Below are positions 1 through 11,560 of a stretch of DNA of 64,000 nucleotides, piece after piece; within the stretch, counting starts at the first letter, position 1, and the number at the start of each line of letters is the position of its first letter. Under the pieces are notes generated by a model, which saw nothing but the letters and a program-made list of their open reading frames with translations, was not told where the DNA came from and ran no database searches. Position numbers and translations under genes: made by a program. This stretch comes from Fasciola hepatica (Eukaryota > Platyhelminthes > Trematoda > Plagiorchiida > Fasciolidae), in assembly GCA_948099385.1 (NCBI GenBank), contig CANUEZ040000020.1, positions 5,240,501 through 5,304,500 of the forward strand. The letters are read 5' to 3'.

Positions 1-1914
1 TTGAACTGGACAACTGAGGCCCAAAGCCAACCGCAGAGCACCGACACCTAGAGATTTATACCCCATTATTCTTCTCGCAACCCATAACTTTACGAAGGAC
101 CGGCCACCGGGAGCTATCAGTTGGAAACAAGAACTCTTTACAACCTATGGAATGGAGCACCGCCGTTGGACACCTTTCGTGTCTGTATTCCTTAAAATTC
201 GAATGAGTTAGTCCTGGTCTTTTGGTTTGCACAGAATCGGGATATCCGGGGACACAACAGTACAAAACCGTGAAAAATTATGGAGCACTGCATCACACAT
301 CCTCTGAGCCGAGCTGAACTAAACTGAATACTGCGCTACACCATGTTTCAAAGATGAAGACTGATTTGGAAAGGAGACTGCCCGGGAAAAGAATCTTGAT
401 AAAACAACCAACAGATAACTGGACCAAATCCTAGTACCCCTGCTAATAAGTCGAAGCAAAAAGGAATACTGAGAAGGAGCAAAACAACAGCGGCTGCCGC
501 GAAAAGCCGCAGGCCAGTGTTTCGATTGGCCAGCTTTGGCAATCTACTCAGTTGCAAGTTCTACTTTCTAAATTGTGTGCAGCAAAACCCCTTTGACCTT
601 CATTCACCTGCGTCTTCCTCCACCACGGATCAAGATGCCTCGGACGCAAGGAGATGATTATAGTCTCAGATCAAAAATAGCAAAAAAAGAAGGAAAGCGC
701 AAAAAGTGGAAAATGTTGGGAAAACTGCCTCAGCTGGAAAAGTAGAATGGTATCAGAGAACACAGATAAAAGATAAAAGAAAAACGAATGAAAAAGTAAA
801 ATAAGTTTGATTAGGAGCGAGAAGTTTTACCTTTCGCAGGCCATCATGGCAGCACTAACCTTGGACCAACTTAAATTTCAGTGATGGCCGGCGACAAATG
901 AAGTAGAAAGTATCGACAATTCCAACAAACTCAAGGCGGCTCCAGTGGTAAAGAGGAATCAAGCAAACTGTGACAACAGATTTCTGGGTAGTGAAAAGTC
1001 GGCTTAAAGTAGACGAACGACAGACGGCTTTGTATCGACCACTGGTATGCGGATTTGTAGAAATCCTCCCCAAGTTATTCCTCTTACCTGCACTATTTAT
1101 TCCACATGGTTTCCGCGTCGATAGCCGCACACCTCACAGCACTCATAAACCACTATGTCCAAATACGTTCCACTTCTTATTTTTGTTGTACCGTGGCTTC
1201 CTTTCTTGCTTGACCGCTGACCCCCGTGACCATCTTGCGCAGCCTTGAGTTTTGCTGAAGTTTGGTTCTCATTTGTTAAACTTTGTGATTGTGTTTTTGA
1301 GACGTGTATATTACTTACGTATTTATACTTTACTAATCCAGTATCAAAGATCTTGTTTCGACTTCAGGATTTGCCATTCTGACTAAACGTTTCTAACAGT
1401 CACAATAACTGTATATAATATAATAGTTTATTTCGGATAACCCCGAAGCATGCTGCAATGCAAGATCAACCAGTACAATTGAAAGCTGAATGAAAATTAC
1501 AGTAGGATTGTAGAATTATGCGAACGCGATTGAATATAAGAGAAGGCATTCAAGTCAGTTGTTGCGGTACAGCCCGGTGAATTTAATTTCAAGGTCAAGT
1601 GGTCGATCCGGTTGGAGGTAGGTATAGTTATTCTGCCAAAGTGTGGGGTGGGTGGAGAATGTTACAAAATCACACAAATACTACAGAAGGCAGACTGTCC
1701 TGTCGGAGGACTAAACTAGATTGACGGATACGTGGACATCGTGAAGGAGAAACATTCCTGAAGGAGACGTATTCAAACAATAAAGCTTTGCAATGTATGA
1801 GAGGAGCTGCGATGAAAAATTAGACGATGAAAAATTGTGGCATACCAAATAAAGAACAAGGAAATCGGTCAAGGATAGCAATTTTAGGGTTCAGTGACCG
1901 TATCTCGGTTGAGC
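1..1914. other. No recognisable gene
   Basis: Only short open frames (up to about 90 codons) occur, on both strands, and none shows a family motif I know. From about 1.4 kb onward the plus strand is rich in A and G. In this window such purine-rich blocks can accompany minus-strand retrotransposon relics, but I cannot read a protein here. Confidence 0.6.
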
Positions 1915-1929
1915 CGGTTGTAAAACGAA

Positions 1930-2106
1930 ACGAACAACACACTGGACTGTGGGTGTCAAATTAATGGTGAAAGAAGTAACCGGATAGAGCATATGGACCT
2001 TGAGTGGATTTTTTTGCTTTTAGAAAAAAAAGTAATGTAATGCATCAGCATGAAACTGGTAACTGGCAAAAAATCGACCTGTGGTGCATAGCTACGATAG
2101 TGGCAG
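1930..2106 (+). repeat. Direct repeat DR, copy 1
   Basis: This stretch reappears about 402 bp downstream in the same orientation. Shared landmarks are a 'catatggac' block at 1990 and 2392, followed by a T-rich then A-rich tract, then an exact 'tgcatcagcatgaa' at 2041 and 2441. The offset changes from 402 to 400 between these anchors, so small indels have accumulated. The 220 bp between the copies does not repeat, so this is not a clean tandem array. It is probably two copies of a dispersed element or an old local duplication. No protein is recognisable. Confidence 0.75.
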
Positions 2107-2331
2107 AAACGTGGCTTGCAAGAGGGTTGACCGGTTGAATGAGAGGTAAGCATTAACATACTGACAATTCTCAGCAAAGACTTCACGTGGTGGGAAAAAT
2201 GTATCAAGTATCGGAAGTGCCTGAGACGATCTATCGGAATGTAGCGTGAGAAAGGAAATACACAGAACAACCGATGAATAGGTTTGCAAAGTTCGGCATC
2301 CGGATATGGGCGGAGTGTGTGATAAACCGAA

Positions 2332-2508
2332 TGGACTACACATCTGGACCGTGGTTGCCAAAGTGATGGTAAAGGAAGTGACTGGATAAAACATATGGAC
2401 TTTGAGTGAATTGTTTGGCTTTAAGAAAAAAGGAATGTCATGCATCAGCATGAACTAGGAATTACCGAAAACCGTGGCGTGGTGCTCAACTACAACAATA
2501 GGATGGAC
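2332..2508 (+). repeat. Direct repeat DR, copy 2
   Basis: This is the second copy of the repeat at 1930-2106, in the same orientation. The shared order is a 'gtgatggtaaag'-like block, the 'catatggac' block, a short T/A tract and 'tgcatcagcatgaa'. The two copies differ by scattered substitutions, so the duplication is not recent. Confidence 0.75.
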
Positions 2509-3149
2509 ACAGCTGGCAAAAACGATGAAGTGATGGGCAGAAGACTATCAGTTTATGTTTGATACAAAAGGTGGACCACTTTGTGGCGACAGAACATAAC
2601 TCTGAGGCTCAAGAGCTTATCAGATGTGCATGTGTGGGACACAATACCTTGCAATATGAGGACACTGCAATGCAACAGCCCTAAGTGGGCAAACAGCGGA
2701 GCTGGCAGAAAAAACAAGCAAACACAGAGTCGTCGATTATTGGGAATCTCTAGAGATAAATTTCGCAGTGTCATATACTGTCTGACGATTGTAGTACGGA
2801 AGTTAGAGACAGCAATAAATGCGTTATTTCTCGAGTATATTGGTAAAAGTAGCAAAAAGAGGTGGGATTTATCTTAGAGAGTGGTTAAGTTTGCAAATAA
2901 GACAGGTGAATAGTTTGGCATGAAACCGCAGGAAGTGGACCGGGAATAATGAGCCAGAAGTGTTGATGGGGTTTTAAGTATGCGATAATTGTGCACCAAA
3001 GAAAGCAACTTTTGCCGGACGAAAAGAGCGTTGGGTTATGAAGGCAAATTTGAAGCGAGCACGATGGAGAGTCAATAGTAGCTGGAGGAGACAGCAACAT
3101 TTTGGGTATATGAACGGTATTCCTTTTGTTCTGTTTTGTTGTTTTTTTC
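2509..3149. other. No recognisable gene
   Basis: Short frames on both strands (for example 2581-2877 plus and 2553-2855 minus) overlap antisense to each other and carry no known motif. I see nothing supportable here. Confidence 0.55.
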
Positions 3150-3330
3150 AATCCGCAACCGGTGCTAGTGGGTGGGGCTGACCGTGCGCTGGACACCCAA
3201 CCTGAAAACCATTTCTGGAGGCAGGAGGTGCGATCCGCCCAGTAGCGCCCGCACATAGTTGCAGACGTCCTGCACGCCCGATGTGCACCGGCCAAAGCGG
3301 GGATCTGTCCGCGCCCCGCACCGGCGGGAT
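3150..3330 (+). repeat. Dispersed repeat R1, copy 1
   Basis: This ~170 bp GC-rich block recurs at 14680-14870 (same strand) and at 57813-57985 (opposite strand). Shared features in order are a 'ggacaccca' block, a 'gaaaaccatttctgga' block, 'gtgcgatccgcc', the core 'gttgcagacgtcctgcacgc', and 'gatgtgcaccggccaaagcgg'. The minus strand has a long open frame across it, but the frame is not conserved between copies, so I read it as a noncoding interspersed element such as a SINE or the end fragment of a larger transposon. No pol III boxes, tail or target-site duplication are evident. Confidence 0.85.
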
Positions 3331-5729
3331 TTGCACAGGTGATTTTGGTCGAGATCATACAGACGTAGAGATGGCGTTGTCCAGGAGATTGCGGGGGATC
3401 CAGATTTACGGTCTCAAATCCTTTCACCTTGAGGGATCAAGTGAGGTACTGACAGCTAGCTGCGTGGACTGGGGAGCAGTTATCGATACAAAAAATGAAT
3501 CACAGCGCCAGCTAGCTTGAGCCACCGTAACTTTTGAGCCTACCGGTAAAAGAACCTGCTCAGGTTTGCACTGAATCCTATCTACCCTTGCCTTTACTAA
3601 TTATGAAGCTCCTTTGTCCTAAGTGCGGTGGGCTCCGCCCCACTAGTTGCACCAGCCTACTGATATTCGCCAAAGCACGAATGCCTTCATGTTCAGAGCT
3701 GAACAACAACAAATAGCTCCTCCTGAATCTGTCAACCCTGAGACTGGAGTGGAAACCACATGAGATCAAGCGCGTCACCCCAAGATGCCCAGGATGGGAT
3801 ACGCCGTGGCACTGGCCTAATCCGGCTTCATGGGGAATGAAGGAGAATGTCCAAGGCTATATTTGTGCCCCACATCGACCACGATTGCTTGACCCGGATG
3901 TGATTTTGACGTACATAAAGGGGCAGAGACAAGTTCAGAGGGTCGAACACTGAGCCTAGAAAATCTCTGGTGGAAGAGCAACAGAAAATAAACTGAGGCA
4001 TCCAGGTACGTGAGGACCAAACTAGTCCTGCTCCCAGGGATGACACAACTAGGGCCTCACTTCTGCAGCTGGTAACCGTAGTCATTTGTTAAACAGGTGA
4101 GGGAAGCCTAACAAGTTCTGAGCCGTGTAAACCCTTACAAAATCGAGTTTAATAAAAGCCAAGATCTTAACTGATACGATTCGACTTTGGGTCACTCCCG
4201 TGGAACATTGACGGACACAGGCAGCCTCTTAGATTAGTGTTATCAAGGCAGTGGCGGAAAGCATGGACCCGGCTTCGGTCCGTAGTGGAAGCTGGACATA
4301 AAGAAATAGCAAAACCTTTTGCAGAGGGGTAGCAAAGAAGTCATCATCTCCTACAACGGGTTGCCTGCTTATCGAGACAAGGTGGTGTAGCATCGCAGGA
4401 ATTTATTAGGAGGGCCATACGTCTATGGTGGTCTATGGAGGACGCCTACTTTGACGGAGTTCTAGGAGCGCAATTACCGGGGTGCATTACTGGCAGCCAA
4501 AAAAGTGACAAATCTTGGTTCCAGTTGAGGTATGGAGACGGAACTGGATACCTTAGCTTCCAGGAAGACCACTACGGCTCTCGAGACAAAGGTTTGTCAA
4601 CATTAACCGAATTTTAGGAGGATAACCTGCCCTCCTACTGATCATCCCTTACGGCGCGCCTCACTTTATTAGTAACGCATAGGACCCAGTGATCACAAAG
4701 TAATCCGGTGCCCAAAGGTGCCCTTAGGTTGGCAGTGGCAAGCAAGACAAAAACTAAACTCGACTCAGGAGCCCGGGTGAATTAAACTGCGTGGGAGCCC
4801 TTGGGCTTGCGGCGTGAGTGTAAATTGAAAGCGTCGCTGCTCAGAAACGAAGGGGACAATGAGTGCACAGCGGGGTTGATCGTTTTGCTTGCAGTATCGG
4901 TTATAGTTCGTGGTAACTAAGGGCCTGGTCTAAGGAGGTGATTGCGTGGGCATCGGGGAATCATAGCTACTACAGAGCAAGAAATTACAACTGGTGGCTC
5001 AGGAGAGGTTGAGCGTGCATAAGGCGGACCAAGCTGACTGAAGTATAGGAGTAGAAAGATCTATGATTAGCCACTCAGCAAGACCGAAAAGGAAAGAGTT
5101 AGGCGTATAGCGCCTAATATAAAGGTGGTGAGGGCAATAAATAATTAGATGTTAGTTGGCGGCCTTGATATATGGCCATAGAAAGCCGTTCTCTGGCGCA
5201 GAGGGAGATGATGGTATGCTAGAATATCCACCACTATTAGCCGAGGATGCAGAATGACATTCAGCCCCTAGAGATTCATAGTCTCCCAGGATAAGTCGGT
5301 GGATGGAATGAGTGTCTGCTGGGTCATTAAGCCATCGGCTGCTTGACCACATTGACAATGAGGTACCAGTACACCAAGCCTACCAGCGCGCTCAGTTCAG
5401 TTTGGCTCATTCAACCAACAACCTCTTGCCTCTATGCCACGGATCCCGTTGCTACCCTTCAGCATCGAGACAAAATCAAGAAAGTTAGGAGCATACTATT
5501 GCAAGGACTCCCCTCTCTTCTCGGAGGACTGTGCATGACAACGGATTCTGTTCGTGAGCATGCGTAAAGCACGTCCTGGTCTTATTAGGTTCTTGAGATT
5601 TGGTACTTGATCCAGTGCCTTACTACGGGCTTCCTTCACGCTTCGCTTTACAGCATCATTGTTCACACTGTTTAGTCACCACGCTTCATCAGTGACACAC
5701 ATTTATCGATGCCGAAATACCGACGGTGT
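3331..5729. other. No recognisable gene
   Basis: Scattered frames of 60-85 codons occur on both strands with no family motif that I recognise. This could be transposon sequence decayed beyond reading by eye. No RNA gene or clear repeat was found. Confidence 0.55.
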
Positions 5730-6035
5730 TCACCTGCCTTCTTCCCCTATCCGATACTTTTCTGAATCGTATAAAGCATCATATCTAACCATCATAGTAT
5801 ATAATCGACCCTTGGGAGGCAGCTGGATTTCATGAAGGCTCCACAAATGGTCCAGACCGGCAAAAACCAAATTCATTTCCTCTACACGCGACGACACTTC
5901 GTCTGATATCTGAGCTTTTGGTAAGCTGTACTCACCCGGGTAGCAAAATATACCTGCCCCAGTTTGAGCTTCCACCTGAACGTGTTCTTCGTCCTCGGCC
6001 AGGCGATTGACGAGCGCGGTGCCAAAACTTTTCTG
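5730..6035 (-). pseudogene. Non-LTR reverse transcriptase C-terminal fragment
   Basis: One uninterrupted minus-strand frame reads with motifs AGIFC, 'GEYSLPKAQISDEVSSRVEE', DHLWSLHEI, PPKGRLYT, VRYDALYDSE. From memory this layout follows the region just downstream of the reverse transcriptase core in RTE-like flatworm elements, where a loop ending in strand-helix 'KGR.Y...VRS.LLYG.E.W' lies before the C-terminus. The position of the usual LLYGSETW-like segment reads ALYDSEKY here. The frame then stops, and I cannot follow the palm domain upstream (higher coordinates). It is a short, old fragment and not a gene. The assignment rests on pattern recall, not on an alignment. Confidence 0.7.
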
Positions 6036-8842
6036 CTTTCGTATGCTCTCTAGCTACTAAACTCATCAGGTATTATGCTGTCTCGTGCAGCTTGTAATGT
6101 TTTGGCTTCAGTGACTGAAGCTTGACTGTTGCTTACTGGCTCTATCTCTTCCCATTTTGCTTCTTGGGTCTCGTGACCAGCCGGCTTATCACTCCGGTTG
6201 TTTTATACATCTATAGGCTGTCAGTTGTGCGGATGCAAGCCTTAGCTATCGGAACAAAGGTGTGGAGGACTTGCCGGGGAACGAATCCGTGAGTCTTTGG
6301 ATTACTTGGATAACCACTTACTGCAAACCCATGTAGGCCAGCACTCCCGACCAAGCGGTTAAGGTTGCGAGTAGTCAGTAAACGCACCCTCCTCCACTTT
6401 TCTGCAATTTGTAATCCACCGCTTTCCGCGGTCGTCTCACAGTGTCCTCTATGCTTGGAGTCTCGGAGGCTTGCTTTCCTCATTGAAAGTGGCATTCGGG
6501 GGGCGGATACGAGAGTATCTAACAAAGCCGCTACAGGGACTACTTAAGCCGGAGGCGTGCAGCACTGGAGGCGGGATGTGGGGCTTTCTCGAGTTGTTTC
6601 CCGTGTTTGTCCGGGCTTCAAACAACCCGTAGCATAGATAAGCACGTAATTAGCCCCCCTTGGGAAGCAGACCGTTGATTATCGTCTGGTAACAGCCACG
6701 TCGGATGGGTGGCCTCGGCGCCATTCTAGAAAAGATATGAACAGAAGCAAGCGGGTATTAAGGTTGACCTGGATTCAAAGAAGCAGACCAAAGTGGACAA
6801 GAATCTGTCTATCCGTACCAGCGGTGATGAAGGAGATTACGGTCGGTCTCGGACCAACTTGGCGAAGGCGTGAGAATAAGCCTTGTGTGGGCCCAAGCTC
6901 TTCTTGTGACTATTTGTATCTACCATAACTAATCCACCGTCCGAGCACAGCCGGAAGGAACGGTTCCTGTTACCTGTGCAATCGACTTGGATATGGAGTG
7001 GGTCTCGGGTGTGTCTTTGGAAATGCTATAAACAACTTGCGTGGTACTTTATATTTAAGGCACTGACAGCCATCTCCGTTGGGTGAATTCTTCCAAGGAA
7101 CAAGGACAGATCTCGACAGGTCTCCTCGGCAGTCTTTGGGCCTACAAGTAGCCACAAAAAAAGGAGACCCATACTCCAGTTTGTTGCAGCTGGCAAGCAT
7201 ATAACCCTCCAACTGAACAGTATGCAAGAGACTGTTGGCTGAAATGCATGGCTGCGGTGACTGCTCCCCTCTTGTGCACATAGCACTTCTCATGCCGGCT
7301 TTGTCATGAGCACTAGATGCCTAATCACCACAAGTGCAAAAGGTAAAAAGGGAGGCTGAGCCGCACACTGGACGCGGAGAGTGGCCACAGAGGTGGTAAC
7401 TTGTATGCTTACTTCGAGAAGCAGCGTGTGTCTATTCTGAGGACTTCAAAGTTCCAGCGACAGCCGCTTTCTGCCCTATCTGAAGTTGCATAGAAAACTT
7501 GAAAAGCTACTCGATGAGGCGAATACGTCGGCTAAAGAAATAGGCTTCATTCGTGTCCCGCGGCTGAATTACTAATTTCTTATGACCCATAATAAACCGT
7601 GACGAGTTGCATGGACGCCGAATCAAAGAGCAGAGAGAAGTTGGTGACGAACTTGGCAGGAACAACACCGGATGTTTCTTGGAAAATCAATAATCGCGAG
7701 TCATAATTCTAGCCTCTGACCCAGAAGACTGACCATATATGCCGTGGTGCGGTAACCCGTAGCGGGAACGTGACCTACTCCTGTCGCGGAGCAGCTCTTT
7801 CTGGTCTGCCAAACGAGAGTGCATTTTTGCAATCAGTTAGAACTTTCCCCGCTGGAGCATCGTTAGCGATTGGCTCTACACTTTCCATCTTCGGTCCTGT
7901 GCACCCGACGGAGAGACCTGAAAGTGGACGAAGCAGCTTCCTCCTGGGCGGTGACGGCCCAGCTTAGGCGGGTGATAACTGTCCGAGAAGTGCGACGAAC
8001 CCTCCCACCACCGACAAAAACCTGAGATGATCCACACCCACGTCCATCTAGCGGACGATTTTAGAAAGATCAACTGTTCCTCTTCGTGTTCATTGGCTGA
8101 GGTGTGATTAGAACCAGGTGTTGCACAGCCACTTGTTCAGGGAGTGAAGTCCGTATGTCCTCCATTCATTACCCGTAGTGCATGACTGCGTCCCCGAATT
8201 GAAAAAAGCATCCCGCTTGGTTCCTTAGTTCATCGAGACAAGGAAGCCACCACATCACTCCAAAAAACGGACTCTTCTTGACAGACCAGAATAATAGGTC
8301 CAGGAGGGTCAGAACTCAAGGCCGTTGAATTTAGGGAGTTCTGACATTTTTACTGTAGCTGAAAGCCCAACCAATGTTCCTCTGGTGAAAAGGGGTCACA
8401 GAAGCTTCAGGTTTCCATGTCCCGGTCAGAAGGGGAATCCAGAAGACAGAGGCTGAACGCCGTTTGTGCTTCTGGGGGGAGTGCACCTGCTAGCAATGGC
8501 AGGGTCACTGGTTTGGGATACCGAAAGTGGCGTAAACGAAATGCCTATGAACATCAGGAAAACATACCACTTTTGACCGGAGAGGCAGTGCAACCACACA
8601 GAGCCTCGAGAAGGGGCACACCACGGTAGCAGAAACGACTACAAACGGAGAGATGAAGCGCAAAATTCGAGCACTTACATGATTCCGGTAAACCGCTAGA
8701 CATGGAAGCTTCTTCCAGCACAACAAAATAAGGAGGAAGTAGAACAGTAGGGGCGCGGACAATCAAAATATGAATTGGGCTTCACCAGGACGGCGGAGAA
8801 ACACCACTGGATGTTACACAACCACTTCTGGGAGCGCCGTTT
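6036..8842. other. No recognisable gene; one open minus frame of about 104 codons
   Basis: The minus-strand frame 6525-6211 stays open for about 104 codons and is rich in arginine and leucine. I cannot place it in any family. It lies upstream of, and in the same orientation as, the reverse transcriptase scrap at 5730-6035, so it may be more of the same relic. Other frames in this stretch are shorter and unremarkable. Confidence 0.45.
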
Positions 8843-9455
8843 TTGCCTCTGGGTTTTCTTAGGCCTATTCCGATTGGGGGGTTGTCGATGCCACCGAAAG
8901 ACATTTCATTGGAGCCGGAAGCACTCAACAGGGAAAAAGCCTTGAAGTCAGACGGCCTACACTACGCTACCATAATGTCTTTGGTCAGAGAATATGCATG
9001 GCCCTTGGGCAGGGGGGCACAGCTGCCCATCGAATGGACCACAGCGGAAGTCGTATCAATTCGTAATGGTTGTGGAAGGGCACGACGCACCAAACCGCCG
9101 GCTTCTTACCGTTCAGTCTGTGGTTCTGAGAATAATGGAGTAATAAGAATTGCAAAGGCGAGCACTTATAGGAAGATAGCGAAAGAGCAGGTGTGCAGCA
9201 TGGCTTCAGGAGGGGATGCCCTACTCCATCAACCTACTGAGTTGGCTTGACCAGACAACTAGGAAGCTGGATCAGGGCAAGCAAATTCAAGTTTTTTACC
9301 TGAAACTGCTTAGCGCTTTTGACAGCGTGAATCACGGGGTAGAAGCTGGGACCGGTATACTCTCCAGTACATGCGAATCACTCACCGAGCTTTCTTTGAC
9401 AGCTAACGTTTTCCGCAGACGAAGTAAAGTTTTTGGGGCCTCACGAGCCTCCTGA
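8843..9455 (+). pseudogene. Non-LTR (LINE) reverse transcriptase, palm region, broken
   Basis: The first frame (8843-9250) carries the block preceding the palm: KSDGLH in place of the usual 'GPDGL', then IEWTTAEVVSI, then PPASYRS in place of 'P.NYRPVSL'. A second frame (9216-9455) continues with NLLSWLDQTTRKLDQGKQ and YLKLLSAFDSVNH at 9297-9335, which matches motif A (consensus YLDFSKAFDSVNH in this type of element). The first motif A aspartate, a catalytic metal ligand, is lysine here. The join between the two frames needs a frameshift. The same family also appears at 50.6, 59.6 and 61.1 kb. It is a dead relic. Confidence 0.82.
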
Positions 9456-9700
9456 GGCTCAGGAAAGCCTAGACGCCATCCAGAAATGGACAGTAGCCTG
9501 AGACTACCGTTGAACACTGATAGTTATAGAGGACCGTTGCTAGAGGGGTCCAAAAATGCCAGCTACCTTATCCCGGAAAGCCTTGAATCGATGGCAAAGG
9601 AAACCGAAATCAGGGATTTAGAGCTAGTTATAACGAGTACGTTCGAGCCGCTGATACCTTGTCTGTTATAAGCCAACAAGGTAAACAGAGTTACGCGCCA
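9456..9700 (+). pseudogene. LINE reverse transcriptase, post-palm fragment
   Basis: A frame with RDLELVITSTFEP at about 9620-9655 resembles the 'KDLGV.IT.DLKPS..C' block that follows the palm in this type of element. The better-preserved equivalent is at about 59.6 kb (ITDDFKPSEEC). It follows the palm relic at 8843-9455 on the same strand at a shortened distance, so internal deletion is likely. The frame ends in a stop near 9670. Confidence 0.6.
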
Positions 9701-11424
9701 GTTGAGCAGAACATTTTTAATGAACTTATTATGGGTTTGTGTTCTCAGACTGTTCTGTAGGCTCACCTAGGCGCAAGATCTATTGGTACCGAGTTATTTA
9801 CAAAGCGAAGATTTACATTACACGGAATGGGCATAAAAAAGAGGAGGGTCAACTGATTTCATTTTGCACAGGACAAGTATCGGCCGCTGTTCATCGAGCT
9901 TCCAGAAGTCCTTCCATAGTATGAGCACAAGTGAAACACCCAACAGTGCAGTTTTGGAGCGCACCGAAGCTACTAAGGTTTGTGTGCCAAATGCAACTAA
10001 TGATCGGGGTATGGTGACGAACAAGTCGAGAAACGATAATGGAACCGCTGAGTTGACGACCAATAGTGTTGCAGAAGATCACAGCTGTAGGTTATCGAGG
10101 GCCGACTGCGACTGGAAAATTAGCAGGAGGCCAATCCTCGTGAGTTATACCGACCGGAGCGATGAACGCACAGACTGAATAATCTGAAGTATTAGCGACC
10201 TCCAGGAATACTGATGGGATAATGGCCGTCATGGAATAGTGATTGTGAGTTGCGGGAAAAAGCGGAAGAAAATGTCCAGGAAAATCGTGATTGGATGACG
10301 GAATTGGTACAGATGAAGGGCAAGTCGTCATCGGTAAAATTACGATGAATAAGATGGAATGCGACGGGTAAATGTAGTATACAATCAAGCCAAGGTTGCC
10401 CTCGGAGGGTTGGTTGAGAGTCTTTTTGCCTTCCTCAAAGAGATTAGTAGTGACCGCAAAAGTAGAGGAGGAAAACAATGGCCGAGGCCCAGGCTTCCAC
10501 TTAAAGGGGGGCAATCAGACTTGTACGATGGCCTTGGCAGTTAACCGTGGGGGCGGTGGCACTCGAGGGGCTCTCCGGTGTTGATAAAGCGCTGAAACGC
10601 CTGGTAGGAATCCTAAAATTGAGGGCCTCGTAGGTGAGAGCAAGTGACACGGAAGGGCTACATTGCCAAGGGTAATAGCGTAATGATAGATGGATGTGGC
10701 CTTCGGCCTCCCCTAGAATGGCCTTGATATCAAGAAAGGTTTTACCATGGAAGGTTTGTGACTATCCAAAGTGAAAAAGACTGCGGAAATTGGAGCCAAC
10801 CGCTCATGAGACCGAGTAATCAGACCATATTCATTGTCACTGGCAATGGACCAGGTCGTAAACGAGTGAGAAAAGAAGCCAGCGAAAAGAACATCCTTCA
10901 TGCTGCCTCGAGGTCAAGAAGAAGGACGATTGGGCTACACTCACACTCGTACAGGGCATAAAACCGTTAGTGGGACCGGAGAATCGTGCTACCCTTTTAC
11001 TAGGCCATGGTGCGACAGCATCTAGAGTACAGGGTCTAGTCCTGGACCCCGGGTAAGTGAGAAGGGGCATTGCGGAGAGCACAAAAGTGTGTATCAAAAG
11101 CTATCTCCGAAGTAAATGAACCATAGTAGGAAGAAAAACTAGTTGCGCTGGAATTGTTCTCGACAAAGCCTAGACGATTAAGGAGAAATTTGAATCAAAT
11201 TGTGACAGAACTACATGGACTGCGGACCACGACAGGCAAGCTTTCGTCAGCGACAAAATCTCAGCTCCCGATGGAACCCTCTGAAACTGGTTGATTCAAA
11301 AATCTGGAAGAATATCAGCCAAGATCTTTAAATGCAGGATAATAAATAGCCACAATAAGTTTCCTGCAGGTGTAGTGGCAACAACCGCTGCGGTAACTGA
11401 CACATCATAAGCCCTCATATATCA
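9701..11424. other. No recognisable gene
   Basis: Frames of 60-140 codons occur on both strands, the largest being minus 10514-10092, which is proline/serine-rich with no known motif. This could include 3' flanks of the LINE relic before it. I see nothing firm. Confidence 0.5.
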
Positions 11425-11560
11425 AAATTGCAGCTGTTTCCCAATAATTTTCCATGAGCAGTACTCATATTCTCTCCCTTCTTGCTTCAGCCCCCTTGGT
11501 CTGTACCAGGTGACTATTACCTCTCTCAAAGCACTCGTTTCATGTTCGGTAGCCTTCGGT
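11425..11560 (+). repeat. Dispersed repeat R2, copy 1
   Basis: The block with 'tcccaataa', 'tgagcagt', 'tattc' and then 'ctgtac', 'tgact', 'ctctc' in that order recurs at 34500-34645 on the same strand. Similarity is clear over about 50 bp and patchy over the next 90 bp. Copy 2 lies just upstream of the Ty3/Gypsy protease at 34.9 kb, so R2 may be part of that element's 5' end. That link is inference. Confidence 0.5.
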
